Source of the DNA: Gemmatimonadota bacterium
GTDB lineage: Bacteria; Gemmatimonadota; Gemmatimonadetes; Gemmatimonadales; GWC2-71-9
Reading direction: 5' to 3'
Assembly (NCBI GenBank): GCA_011390645.1
Contig: JAABRY010000022.1
Span: forward strand, 1-37,197
Length of the DNA stretch: 37,197 bases
Below the pieces are notes generated by a model. It made no database searches and had not been told where the DNA came from. It was given only the letters and a program-made list of their open reading frames with translations. The translations under genes were made by a program, and so were the position numbers. Positions 23,840-31,365 of this stretch are shown here, piece by piece. Positions within the stretch are counted from its first letter, which is position 1, and each line of letters opens with the position of its first letter.

Positions 23840-24976
23840 TCAGTAGTTCGGGATGTTGTCCACGCGCGTGTTGGGGAGCTTGCTCCATCCCACGAACGAC
23901 TGCAGGGCGTTCTGCACCGAGCAGGAGTTGTACTTGAACAGCTTCATCCCGACGAGCGAGTTGTCGGTGACGACCGAGGGATTGTTCGGGTCGGTATTGT
24001 TGAGGCCGGCGTACACCGAGCCGGTCCAGGTCGAGTTGCCACTGACGGTCATCGTGCCACCGATCAGGACGAGTCCCTCCCACTCGAAGGCGTTGCCTGA
24101 CGTCTCGAAGTCCCCGGTGACGAGCAGGATGCCGTGACCCGCCTTGTTGGCGGCGTAGGGAGCCTTGCCGGCGTTGTTGATCACGATGATCGGCCACGGT
24201 TGCTCGTGCTTGGGCGGAAAGGCGAAGCCGCCGTAGTTCTTGCTCGAGAGCTGGGCGTCAGTGAGAATCGTCGCCGTCGGCAGGGCAGCGATGGACGCCA
24301 CCACATTCCCCCAATCGAAGCCGATCACCTCGATGGCTTCTGCAAGGTCGCCCATCTCGGTGATGTCGCTCCCGCTGGAGCCGTAGATCACCGGGTCATC
24401 GGAGTTGCTGGTCTTCACGAATTCGTCGGCGGTCTTCATTTGCAGCCCGGGCGCATCGGGCTGCCCGACGCACCCGTTGCGGCCATCGTACGTTGCCGGC
24501 TGTCCCGCCTGCAGAATCCCGTTCAGGGTCGTCAGCGCCGCGCCACCCATGAGCGTCGCTTCGTTCCATTGCAGCAATTGCGCGACCGTACGCTCCGCAC
24601 GCGGCGTCAACGGATTGTAGCGAAAGCGACCGGACGTACCCGTCGAGGTGAGCAGATACTGGGCGGCGAGGTTGCCGCTGGCCGGTCGCACCTGTTCCAG
24701 GCGGAGGACCGCACGACCGCCTGGCACGTCGAGGGTCTCGGTATGTGGCAGGGTGGTGGGCACGCCGGTCGCGTGGGCACAGATGAATCGGTCGATACCA
24801 TTCTCCGCGACGACAAGGGCGGAGATCGTTCCTGCCGCATCCGCGCTGCTGCGGCGGTCGGCGGTGACCCGCATGAAGCCCGCGATCACCAGCACGGTGA
24901 TCAACAAGGTGAGGAGGAGCGTGGTCTCGAGAGCGAGGCCGCGGCGATCGGATCGCACATCGGTGAGCGGTGGCAT
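23840..24976 (-). CDS. PilX/GspK-like minor pseudopilin, third paralogue
   Basis: 378 residues from ATG 24976 with a GGAGG ribosome site; upstream in-frame codons belong to the preceding terminator. The prepilin signal is RSDRRG followed by a hydrophobic helix (LALETTLLLTLL). As in GspK-type subunits there is no Glu at +5 of the mature helix, although a Glu sits at +4. The stalk segment ends with AENGIDRFI. The C-terminal half (about 270-378) is made of short beta-strand phrases such as GHGILLVTGDFETSGN, WEGLVLIGG and STWTGSVYAGLNN, resembling a beta-helix, and ends YNSC...DNIPNY. Cys pairs: one in ATYDGRNGC, one in YNSC. It is closest to the gene at 25106-26251, and the two terminators also share sequence, so it is a recent duplicate. 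Confidence 0.85.
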   Translation of the reverse strand: MPPLTDVRSDRRGLALETTLLLTLLITVLVIAGFMRVTADRRSSADAAGTISALVVAENGIDRFICAHATGVPTTLPHTETLDVPGGRAVLRLEQVRPASGNLAAQYLLTSTGTSGRFRYNPLTPRAERTVAQLLQWNEATLMGGAALTTLNGILQAGQPATYDGRNGCVGQPDAPGLQMKTADEFVKTSNSDDPVIYGSSGSDITEMGDLAEAIEVIGFDWGNVVASIAALPTATILTDAQLSSKNYGGFAFPPKHEQPWPIIVINNAGKAPYAANKAGHGILLVTGDFETSGNAFEWEGLVLIGGTMTVSGNSTWTGSVYAGLNNTDPNNPSVVTDNSLVGMKLFKYNSCSVQNALQSFVGWSKLPNTRVDNIPNY

Positions 24977-25044
24977 GGGCGCCTCCACAACAGTCACTGG
25001 ACACTCAGGGGTCCACAGGAAATCTACCCGCTTTCCAAGCAAAA

Positions 25045-25068
25045 CGGTGGCCTCAAGGGAGGCCACCG
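25045..25068 (-). terminator. Hairpin terminator after the second PilX-like gene
   Basis: CGGTGGCCTC (25045-25054) pairs with GAGGCCACCG (25059-25068) around AAGG. On the minus strand it is followed by TTTT (25041-25044), a classic intrinsic terminator about 40 bases beyond the stop. Confidence 0.8.
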
Positions 25069-25105
25069 CGCTGTGTTGGGGGGGGCAGAATGCCGACTGC
25101 CGCGA

Positions 25106-26251
25106 TCAGTAATTCGGGATGTTGTCCACGCGCGTGTTGGGGAGCATCGTCCACCCGGAGAACCCCGTGAGCGCCTTCGAAATCGTGCACGAATTGAACT
25201 TGAAGGTCTTGGTACCGAGGATCGAGTTGTCCGTCACGACCGACGGGTTCAGGGGGTCGTTGTTGTTGAGCCCGGCGTAGACGGAACCAGTCCACGTCGA
25301 GTTGCCGTTCACGATCAGGCGGCCGCCGATCAGGACCAGCCCATCCCAACCGAAGGCGTTACCAGAGGTCTCGAAGTCGCCTGTCACGATCAGAATCCCG
25401 TGACCCGGCTTGTTGGCCGCGTACGTTGCGGCAGTCGCGTTGTCGACGACAATAATCGGCCACGGTGTGACGGAGGTGTCGGGGAAGTTGAAGCCCCCGA
25501 AGTCCTTGCTCCCGAACTGACCGGGGGCAAGGTGGGTCACATTCGGCATGCTGGATGTCGAACTGACGACGGTACTCCAATCGAAGCCGAGCGCGGCCAG
25601 CGCCTGCGCAAGTGTGCCCATCTCGGTGATGGTACCGGTTTGGGTCCCGAAGATCTCGGGGTCCTTCTTGCTGCTGCCGGACTTCGTGAAGTCGTCAGCG
25701 TCGAGCATCTGCAGTCCAGGTGCCCACTTGGTTGGGTCAGCGGGGTAGCATCCGTTCCGACCATCGTAGGTCGCCGGATTACCTGCCTGCTCGATCCCGT
25801 TCAATGTGGTGAGCGCGGCGGCACCCACGAGACTCGCCTGACTCCACTGGATCAGTTGCGCCACGGTGCGTTCGGCGCGTGCGGCGCGCGAATCGTAGCG
25901 GTCACCCGTGGAGACGCCCGTTGACGTCAGCAGATAAAGCGGGGGAATCGGGCCGGCTTCGGCGCGGACTCGCTCGATCCGGACCGTGGCATTGCCGCCC
26001 GGTACCGCGTAGGTCGTCGTCAATGGGAGCGTGCCAGCAGCGGGCTGCGTCGGGGTGACCGTGATGAAACGATCCACGCCGTTCTGTGCGATCGCGTACG
26101 CGTCCGTCGCCACGCCAGCGTCCATGGTCGAGCGCCGGTCCGCACTGCCGCGGGCAAAGGCCGCCAGGATCCCGATCGTGAGCAGCATGACCAACAGGAG
26201 GGAGGTGATCAGGGTGACCCCTCGACGGTCGGTGTGAAGCGAGTGCGACAT
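25106..26251 (-). CDS. PilX/GspK-like minor pseudopilin, operon copy B
   Basis: 381 residues from ATG 26251 behind GGAG. Prepilin leader TDRRG, then a hydrophobic helix (VTLITSLLLVMLL) without Glu5, as in the K subunit that caps type II pseudopili. The body carries ATYDGRNGC, then a beta-strand-rich C-terminal region with GHGILIVTGDFETSGNAF, WDGLVLIGGRLIVNGN and TGSVYAGLNNNDP, ending FNSC and DNIPNY. The Gly/Asn turns recur at roughly 10-20 residue spacing, as in beta-solenoids. It lies 20 bases after the PilW-like gene. The inferred role is the tip subunit of a pilus or pseudopilus. Confidence 0.87.
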   Translation of the reverse strand: MSHSLHTDRRGVTLITSLLLVMLLTIGILAAFARGSADRRSTMDAGVATDAYAIAQNGVDRFITVTPTQPAAGTLPLTTTYAVPGGNATVRIERVRAEAGPIPPLYLLTSTGVSTGDRYDSRAARAERTVAQLIQWSQASLVGAAALTTLNGIEQAGNPATYDGRNGCYPADPTKWAPGLQMLDADDFTKSGSSKKDPEIFGTQTGTITEMGTLAQALAALGFDWSTVVSSTSSMPNVTHLAPGQFGSKDFGGFNFPDTSVTPWPIIVVDNATAATYAANKPGHGILIVTGDFETSGNAFGWDGLVLIGGRLIVNGNSTWTGSVYAGLNNNDPLNPSVVTDNSILGTKTFKFNSCTISKALTGFSGWTMLPNTRVDNIPNY

Positions 26252-26271
26252 GCGAGTCTCCTGACCCGTGC

Positions 26272-27123
26272 TCAGAAGCGACGGTTGGTGAAGTAAAACG
26301 CGGTGCTGAGGTTGCTGCTGACGGTCTGTGCGGCCATCCGTGGGTTGCGCTCCGCGCGTCCAGGAAGGCCGACGTTGAGGCCGACGATTGTCGTCAAGTC
26401 GGCGGGTACCGTGGTCGTGGCCACCGTCGGGGCGGCCCGCAAGAAGAACGAGAAACGCGCTTGTGTGGCGTCAGTGTACGGGCCACCGATCTCCACTGGC
26501 GTGTTGTCCACACCGACGACCTGGCGGTAGAGCGAACGGTGCCCCGTGGTGGCCGAGGTGCCGTAGGAATACTGGATGCGACGGTACAGGACCATTGCCG
26601 TCCCGGGAATCGGTTCCACCGGTGGCGTCGCAGGCTGGGCGAGGCTGATGAGTGACGCACCCTGCAGCAAGTCAATCGGCGGGACCGCACTGGTGCAGGT
26701 GCTGGTCGCATTCGATGCGGCCAGTGTGGCTTCCTGATACCAGGTATAGACGCCCCCGGTCCCCCGGATCGCATAGCCGGCATGTCCCGGTGCGCTGAAG
26801 AGGGTGGCATCCGTGGGCAGCAACTGCACGATATAGTTCCCCCCCGACGCACCGCAGTACACGCCCAGGGCATACGGGATGCGAAGCTGCACGGCATCAG
26901 TCGTGGCGCTCTCGATCCCCCATTCCGGATCTACCATCCGCAACTCGGCGCCGAGCAGGGCCACCGGTGTTCGGGCGGCGGTCCGTGCATCACGCTCGGC
27001 GGTCAGTCGCTCGGAAAATTTTGACTGGCTGACGAGCAAGGCGACGAGCGACGCGCCAATCACGGCAGCGACCACCATCGCGATCAACAGCTCGACCAAG
27101 GTCATTCCGCGGCGATTTGTCAT
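26272..27123 (-). CDS. PilW/GspJ-like minor pseudopilin, operon copy B
   Basis: 283 residues. The prepilin peptidase site is NRRG|MTLVELLIAMVVAA with Glu at +5. The mature helix is followed by a beta-rich globular domain with DPEWGIES, RIPYALGVYC and a second Cys in STCTSA, which may form a disulfide. These landmarks are shared with the copy A paralogue (RIPYAMGVIC, AACTSA). ATG 27123 overlaps the stop of the PilV-like gene. It probably assembles with the H-, I- and K-type partners into the tip complex that primes pilus or pseudopilus growth. Confidence 0.88.
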   Translation of the reverse strand: MTNRRGMTLVELLIAMVVAAVIGASLVALLVSQSKFSERLTAERDARTAARTPVALLGAELRMVDPEWGIESATTDAVQLRIPYALGVYCGASGGNYIVQLLPTDATLFSAPGHAGYAIRGTGGVYTWYQEATLAASNATSTCTSAVPPIDLLQGASLISLAQPATPPVEPIPGTAMVLYRRIQYSYGTSATTGHRSLYRQVVGVDNTPVEIGGPYTDATQARFSFFLRAAPTVATTTVPADLTTIVGLNVGLPGRAERNPRMAAQTVSSNLSTAFYFTNRRF

Positions 27124-27521
27124 GGCGAAAAGGGGTTGCCGGCACCAGCTCGCCGGGTGCGGGTGAGGACGATCGTATCAGGCGCCACGCCGCGGCCGAC
27201 GGGGGGCGCGACGATGATGCGCGTCCGAATCGAGTCAGGCGCGACGGCGATCAGCGTGGTGCGCGTGAAGCTCACCCCATCGCGCACCACCGTGGCGGTG
27301 GTCGTGCCAGCCACCAGTTCGGCCAACGGGGTGGCAGAGATGCGGGACGCCTCCGTCTGCATGACCGTATTGCGCGCGGAGGCGACCTTGGCAACACGAC
27401 CTTGCCGTGAGGTGGAAAGCATCCCTCCAGCCAGCCCTGCCGCGACCAGCGACAGAATCACCACCGAGATCAGGACCTCGATGAGCGTGAAGCCTTGGCG
27501 ACCGCGCAAGGGTGTTGTCAT
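27120..27521 (-). CDS. PilV/GspI-like minor pseudopilin, operon copy B
   Basis: 133 residues. Prepilin signal GRQG|FTLIEVLISVVILS with Glu5. The short C-terminal domain contains ARNTVMQTEASRISA followed by TTATVVRDGVSFTRTT strands, the standard small PilV/GspI fold. ATG 27521 overlaps the FimT-like stop and its own stop overlaps the PilW-like start. The paralogue in copy A is at 30174-30584, with the same ILxxVxAGLAG helix pattern and an equivalent position in the operon. Confidence 0.87.
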   Translation of the reverse strand: MTTPLRGRQGFTLIEVLISVVILSLVAAGLAGGMLSTSRQGRVAKVASARNTVMQTEASRISATPLAELVAGTTTATVVRDGVSFTRTTLIAVAPDSIRTRIIVAPPVGRGVAPDTIVLTRTRRAGAGNPFSP

Positions 27522-28021
27522 GGTGCCACCACCCGGACCCGACCGGCCCGTGAGAGAGTGACGGTGCGAGTGTACCCGTCGGGGCCGTCGAGTCGGACGG
27601 CGAGCGTGTCCGACAGGATGCCGTTGGGGAAGACCACCACCGAGTCCGGCGTGAGCGTCATCGTGCTGACTTCCAGGCCACTGCCGACATTGAATGAGCG
27701 GCGCAGGCGCACGGAATCGGCAACACCACGATCGCGGAGCAGCAACGTGCGGTTCGCGCAGTCACACCGGATCACCAGCGGACGCCGCGAGCGGGCGGCC
27801 AGCGAGACCGCCTGCTCAAGATCGCCAGCCACAACGGAGGCGGCCTGACGGATCTTCGATTCACTGACTTGCCTGCCGATGCGCGGAACCGCGATCAACC
27901 CCAGGATGCCGAGCACCACAACCACGATCAGCAATTCGATCAGCGTAAAGCCACGGCGCCCCACCCGGCGTGTCGCCTGATCGGAAGCCGATGCACCCGC
28001 TGATGGCCCAAGCTTCTGCAT
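27518..28021 (-). CDS. FimT/GspH-like minor pseudopilin, operon copy B
   Basis: 167 residues from ATG 28021. The leader is unusually long (about 24 residues, Ser/Ala-rich) before RRVGRRG|FTLIELLIVVVVLG, with Glu5. Following text shows the FimT/GspH landmarks: RQVSESKIRQAASVVAGDLEQAVSLAARSRRP, then a beta-sheet domain with two Cys (RCDCANR). It begins the second H-I-J-K set. There is a 123-base gap after copy A with no strong terminator, so it may be co-transcribed or have its own promoter. Confidence 0.87.
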   Translation of the reverse strand: MQKLGPSAGASASDQATRRVGRRGFTLIELLIVVVVLGILGLIAVPRIGRQVSESKIRQAASVVAGDLEQAVSLAARSRRPLVIRCDCANRTLLLRDRGVADSVRLRRSFNVGSGLEVSTMTLTPDSVVVFPNGILSDTLAVRLDGPDGYTRTVTLSRAGRVRVVAP

Positions 28022-28144
28022 GCCACGCCTTCACTTTCAATCATCCCCATCGATCGTCCGAAGGAGGAGTACCCCATTAGTATCGCCCGCTTTCCGCGGA
28101 ACACCAGTCCCCTGACCTGCCAGTTGGGAGTTGATTCCCGTTTG

Positions 28145-29308
28145 TCAGTAAGAGGGCCAGTTGTCGACCCAACCATTCCCCATCCGCTGCCACCCGCCGA
28201 ACTGGCTCAGCGCCGAATTCACGTAGCAGGAGTTGTACTGGATGAGCTTGGTGCCATTCGACAGGGAGCTCGGTCCGACATTGCTCCCCAGCTTGGCGTT
28301 GAGGCCAGCGAACATCGCCCCCTTCACCTCGTTGTTCCCGTTGCCGGTCACGGCGCCGCCGACCAGGACGATCCCGTGCCAGTCGAAATTGCCGTTGAAC
28401 GTCGCATCGCCGGTCACCACCAGAATGCCGTAGCCGGACAGCCCCGGCCCCAGCCTCTGCTCGCCACCATCCACGACGATCAGCGGCCAGGATGGCTCCT
28501 TCTTGCCGATGTTCATCGACGGCCACCCCGTCGGCGTCTTGTTCCCGTTGGCCTTGAGCACCAGCGCGCTCGGCGGCAGGGCGGAGCCGTCGACGATGCC
28601 CTGCCAGTCGATTTCCACCGCGTCAATGGCCTCGTCCATTTCGCCGAGATCGAACGGTTCGTTGTCAGGGGAGCCGTCGATGCCCGCGTAGGTGGTCCCA
28701 CCCCCTCCGCCGCCCTTCTTGCCGCCGCCCTTGCCGCCGCCCGACACGGAGAAGGAGTCGGTCGGTACCGAGAGCCCGGCGATGGGCGATTCCTTGCTGC
28801 ACTCGTCGATCCCGGAATAGGTGGCACTGTTGCCGTTCTGCCCCAAACTGCCGAGCACGGTCAACGCCGCCGGCAGGTCCATCGAACCACCGCCATAGCG
28901 AACGAGCTGTGCCACGGTGCGGGTCGCCATCGCGGCGGTCGGGTCGTAGCGCTGCGCGGAGGCGAGTTCCCCACGCGAGGTCATCACCAGCAACGTGTCG
29001 CTCCCTTGGGCACGGAAGCGCCGCAACGTGACAACCGCCCGCCCGCCGGGCAGGTTGAAGGTCTGCGAGTCGGGCAGAACGCTCGGAGGCGTGGTGAGCC
29101 CGTCGAGGTAGCGGTCCAACCCGCTTTGCGCCAACGCAAAGGCCTCCACCGTGGCCGCGCCATCCATTGCCGACCGCCGCTCAGCGCTGGTGCGCATCGT
29201 GGCCCCGGTGATGGCCACCAGCAGGAGCAGCGTGAGGAGCATCGTCATCAGGAGCGAGACACCCCTGCGATCGGCGTGCACGGCTGGGATCGGAGAGTCG
29301 GTCATCAC
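28145..29308 (-). CDS. PilX/GspK-like minor pseudopilin, operon copy A
   Basis: 387 residues. GTG 29308 overlaps the PilW stop; an ATG follows at 29305. The leader HADRRG precedes VSLLMTMLLTLLLL, again without Glu5. The stalk ends AQSGLDRYLDG. Two features differ from the copy B protein: a Gly/Lys run near residue 195 (GGGKGGGKKGGGGGG), which looks like a flexible linker, and the motif YSGIDECSKES in place of YDGRNGC. The C-terminal region has the same strand phrases (GYGILVVTGDATFNGNFDW, GIVLVGG, GAMFAGLNAKL) and ends YNSC...WVDNWPSY. It is the last gene of copy A. Confidence 0.86.
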   Translation of the reverse strand: MMTDSPIPAVHADRRGVSLLMTMLLTLLLLVAITGATMRTSAERRSAMDGAATVEAFALAQSGLDRYLDGLTTPPSVLPDSQTFNLPGGRAVVTLRRFRAQGSDTLLVMTSRGELASAQRYDPTAAMATRTVAQLVRYGGGSMDLPAALTVLGSLGQNGNSATYSGIDECSKESPIAGLSVPTDSFSVSGGGKGGGKKGGGGGGTTYAGIDGSPDNEPFDLGEMDEAIDAVEIDWQGIVDGSALPPSALVLKANGNKTPTGWPSMNIGKKEPSWPLIVVDGGEQRLGPGLSGYGILVVTGDATFNGNFDWHGIVLVGGAVTGNGNNEVKGAMFAGLNAKLGSNVGPSSLSNGTKLIQYNSCYVNSALSQFGGWQRMGNGWVDNWPSY

Positions 29309-30177
29309 GAGGTCCGGTTGACGAAGAAGATCGAAGTCCGCAGCGGCGCTTCCGCTGGGGCATTGCGTAGCCGGGGCGCGCGGTCGCTTTCACCCGGGAG
29401 AATCAGTTCGAGTCCGGTCAGGTCGTCGAGCGAGGCCGGGGCCGATGCCGTGGAGGCGAGGGCATCGTTCACGTAAAACGCGAATGCAGCGGTGGCATCG
29501 AACGGGGCTGCCAGTTCTTCCGCTCCGCCGCCTGCACTGAGGTGATGGCGCCACAGCCCTGTGCGACCCGTCAGCCCGGCCTGCCCGGAGGCGCCGAAGT
29601 AGTAGCGGACGCGGCGGAAGAGGGTGACAGCATCGCCCACATCAAATGGGGAGCCGACGCCGGCGCCAGAGAGGCTGATGGTGATTGCGCGGGTTCTCGC
29701 ATTCGGAGCTGCAGCGGTTCCGACGATCTGGACCACGCCCGCGCTGGTGCATGCCGCCGGCCAACTCCCCTCGGCAACGGTCCCACCCGTGAATACGCTG
29801 GTCGCGCTGCCGCTTCGTACCGCGAAGCCGGAGTACCCAGGTGCGGTAAACGCCACTGAATCGACCGGCAGGAGTGCAATCACCTGTGTGGTCGAGGTCG
29901 AGGAACAGATCACACCCATCGCATAGGGAATTCTGACGGTGACCGAGCTGGCGGAGGCCACTTCCACGCCCCACGCAGGGTCCACCATCCGCAGGTCGCT
30001 TGTCAGTGCGTTGATCGCGGCGCGACTGACGCGTCGCGCGCCCCGCTGCGATTCAGTGAGCTCATCGAAGCGGTTCGCCGAAAGCATCAGCGAGATCATC
30101 CCCGCCCCGATGATGGCGGCGACAACCATTGAGATCAGCAGTTCGACCAGCGTGAGGCCCCGACGATCGTGTGTCAT
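29305..30177 (-). CDS. PilW/GspJ-like minor pseudopilin, operon copy A
   Basis: 290 residues. Prepilin site HDRRG|LTLVELLISMVVAA with Glu5 and a typical J-subunit long N-terminal helix (SANRFDELTESQRGARRVSRAAI). The globular part contains DPAWGVEVA and RIPYAMGVIC and a second Cys in AACTSA. ATG 30177 overlaps the PilV-like stop; its own stop overlaps the PilX-like gene. Confidence 0.88.
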   Translation of the reverse strand: MTHDRRGLTLVELLISMVVAAIIGAGMISLMLSANRFDELTESQRGARRVSRAAINALTSDLRMVDPAWGVEVASASSVTVRIPYAMGVICSSTSTTQVIALLPVDSVAFTAPGYSGFAVRSGSATSVFTGGTVAEGSWPAACTSAGVVQIVGTAAAPNARTRAITISLSGAGVGSPFDVGDAVTLFRRVRYYFGASGQAGLTGRTGLWRHHLSAGGGAEELAAPFDATAAFAFYVNDALASTASAPASLDDLTGLELILPGESDRAPRLRNAPAEAPLRTSIFFVNRTS

Positions 30178-30584
30178 GGATTGAACGGGTTCGGGCCAGA
30201 GGAGGCCCCTGTGGTTCGATCAATCGTCCGACTCACTGCCGCGAGGGCGCGCGGGCCGGTCGGGGTCACGGTGATGGTGACCGATTGCAGCGTCCCTGTG
30301 GTGGCAGCCGTAATCGCGACCTGGTAGGGGAAAGGCTGCGCTGCGACGGTGCGCGTGGTCGTGCCGTCGGCGATTGCACCGGCCGGGAGGGCCGTGACCC
30401 TTGAGACTTCAGTGTTCAGTGCGGCGGTGCGATACGCGATCGCGCCGGAGGAGCGAGCGGCTTGCGCGCCCGTCACCAGCGATCCAGCGAGCCCCACCCC
30501 GATGGTGCCGAGGATCACCACGGCCACCAGCACCTCGATGAGCGTGAAGCCGCGGCGGTCGCGGCGAGGGATGGTCTGGGTCAT
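30174..30584 (-). CDS. PilV/GspI-like minor pseudopilin, operon copy A
   Basis: 136 residues. Prepilin site RRDRRG|FTLIEVLVAVVILG with Glu5; small C-terminal domain (AYRTAALNTEVSRVTA, then TTTRTVAAQPFPYQVA and VTITVTPTG strands). Both ends overlap neighbouring genes by 4 bases, so the four copy A genes are translated as a coupled unit. Confidence 0.87.
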   Translation of the reverse strand: MTQTIPRRDRRGFTLIEVLVAVVILGTIGVGLAGSLVTGAQAARSSGAIAYRTAALNTEVSRVTALPAGAIADGTTTRTVAAQPFPYQVAITAATTGTLQSVTITVTPTGPRALAAVSRTIDRTTGASSGPNPFNP

Positions 30585-31048
30585 TGCGCTGCCCTCACGA
30601 GGCCTGCCGTCGACACGGTCACAATACGGGTGTGGCCCGCCCCCGTGAGGGTCACGGTGAGCGGGGCGGAAAGCGTTCCAGTCGGGAAGATCTGCACGGT
30701 CGTGGGCGCGAAGGTCATCGTGGTCACCCCGGCATCGGCTCCGATCGAGAGCACCCGCCGCAATCGTACGCTGTCGTTCGGCGATGTGGCGCGGTCGCGT
30801 ACCGTGTAGCTTCCAGCGCCATCGGTAGTCAGCACCATCGGGCGTCGGCGTCGAGCCGCCAGGGACACGGCCTGTTCCAGATCACCGGCCAGGACGCCTG
30901 CGGCCTGATTGACCTTGCTCCGCGCCACGGTCCGACCGACCTTTGGAGCCGCGAGGGCAGTCAGAATGCCCAGACAGACGACCACCAACAGCAACTCCAT
31001 GAGCGTGAAGCCGCCGCGGCGCGTGGTGGGGACAGGGACTCGGGTCAT
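30581..31048 (-). CDS. FimT/GspH-like minor pseudopilin, operon copy A
   Basis: 155 residues from ATG 31048. Leader TTRRGG|FTLMELLLVVVCLG with Glu5. Landmarks of the H subunit follow: ARSKVNQAAGVLAGDLEQAVSLAARRRRP, then SVRLRRVLSIGAD, very close in wording to the copy B protein (VVAGDLEQAVSLAARSRRP, VRLRRSFNVGSG). It opens copy A and should be near the promoter, but only 53 bases separate it from the divergent gene at 31102, so promoters for both directions must be packed there. Confidence 0.88.
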   Translation of the reverse strand: MTRVPVPTTRRGGFTLMELLLVVVCLGILTALAAPKVGRTVARSKVNQAAGVLAGDLEQAVSLAARRRRPMVLTTDGAGSYTVRDRATSPNDSVRLRRVLSIGADAGVTTMTFAPTTVQIFPTGTLSAPLTVTLTGAGHTRIVTVSTAGLVRAAQ

Positions 31049-31101
31049 GGGCCTCTGTAGTGCCAGTTCCGTGCCGCACCCGTCCGATCCGGAGAACCGT
31101 C

Positions 31102-31347
31102 GTGAGACCCCGTGACCGCATTCTCGGCAACCTCGAGCAGATCTACCGCGACTCCTATCGTGAGGCGCAGGAGCACGGCAACCCGGCGAGGATGGCCGAT
31201 CTCGACAACGCGTACATGCGGGACCAGTTGATGCTGGAGATCCTGTTGGATATTCGGGATTTGTTCGCAGTATCGCCTGCTGCTCCTGCCCCCGGCAAGA
31301 GTGCCCTCGAAAAGCTCGAGGCTATTCGCAAATTCACCGGCCGCTGA
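31102..31347 (+). CDS. Small helical protein of unknown function
   Basis: 81 residues from GTG 31102 with GGAG at 31091-31094; upstream in-frame codons to 31060 are unlikely because no ribosome site precedes them. It is charged and mostly helical (RDRILGNLEQIYRD, MLEILLDIRDLF, SALEKLEAIRKF), with no signal peptide or membrane segment. It is divergent from the pseudopilin operon by 53 bases and precedes the amidohydrolase lipoprotein by 18. I recognise no family. Confidence 0.75.
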   Translation: MRPRDRILGNLEQIYRDSYREAQEHGNPARMADLDNAYMRDQLMLEILLDIRDLFAVSPAAPAPGKSALEKLEAIRKFTGR

Positions 31348-31365
31348 CTGGCCAGGGAGCTTCCC

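Noticed and set aside
24977-25067. Thirty-residue N-terminal extension of the third PilX-like gene
   Set aside because: These codons lie in and after the upstream terminator hairpin; the start at 24976 has a proper GGAGG site and puts the prepilin leader at a normal length.
24134-25924. 596-codon open frame on the plus strand across two PilX-like genes
   Set aside because: Antisense to two paralogous genes with prepilin signals; it is a shadow that exists because the two genes are alike.
28124-29476. 450-codon open frame on the plus strand
   Set aside because: Antisense to the copy A PilX- and PilW-like genes; no motif of its own.
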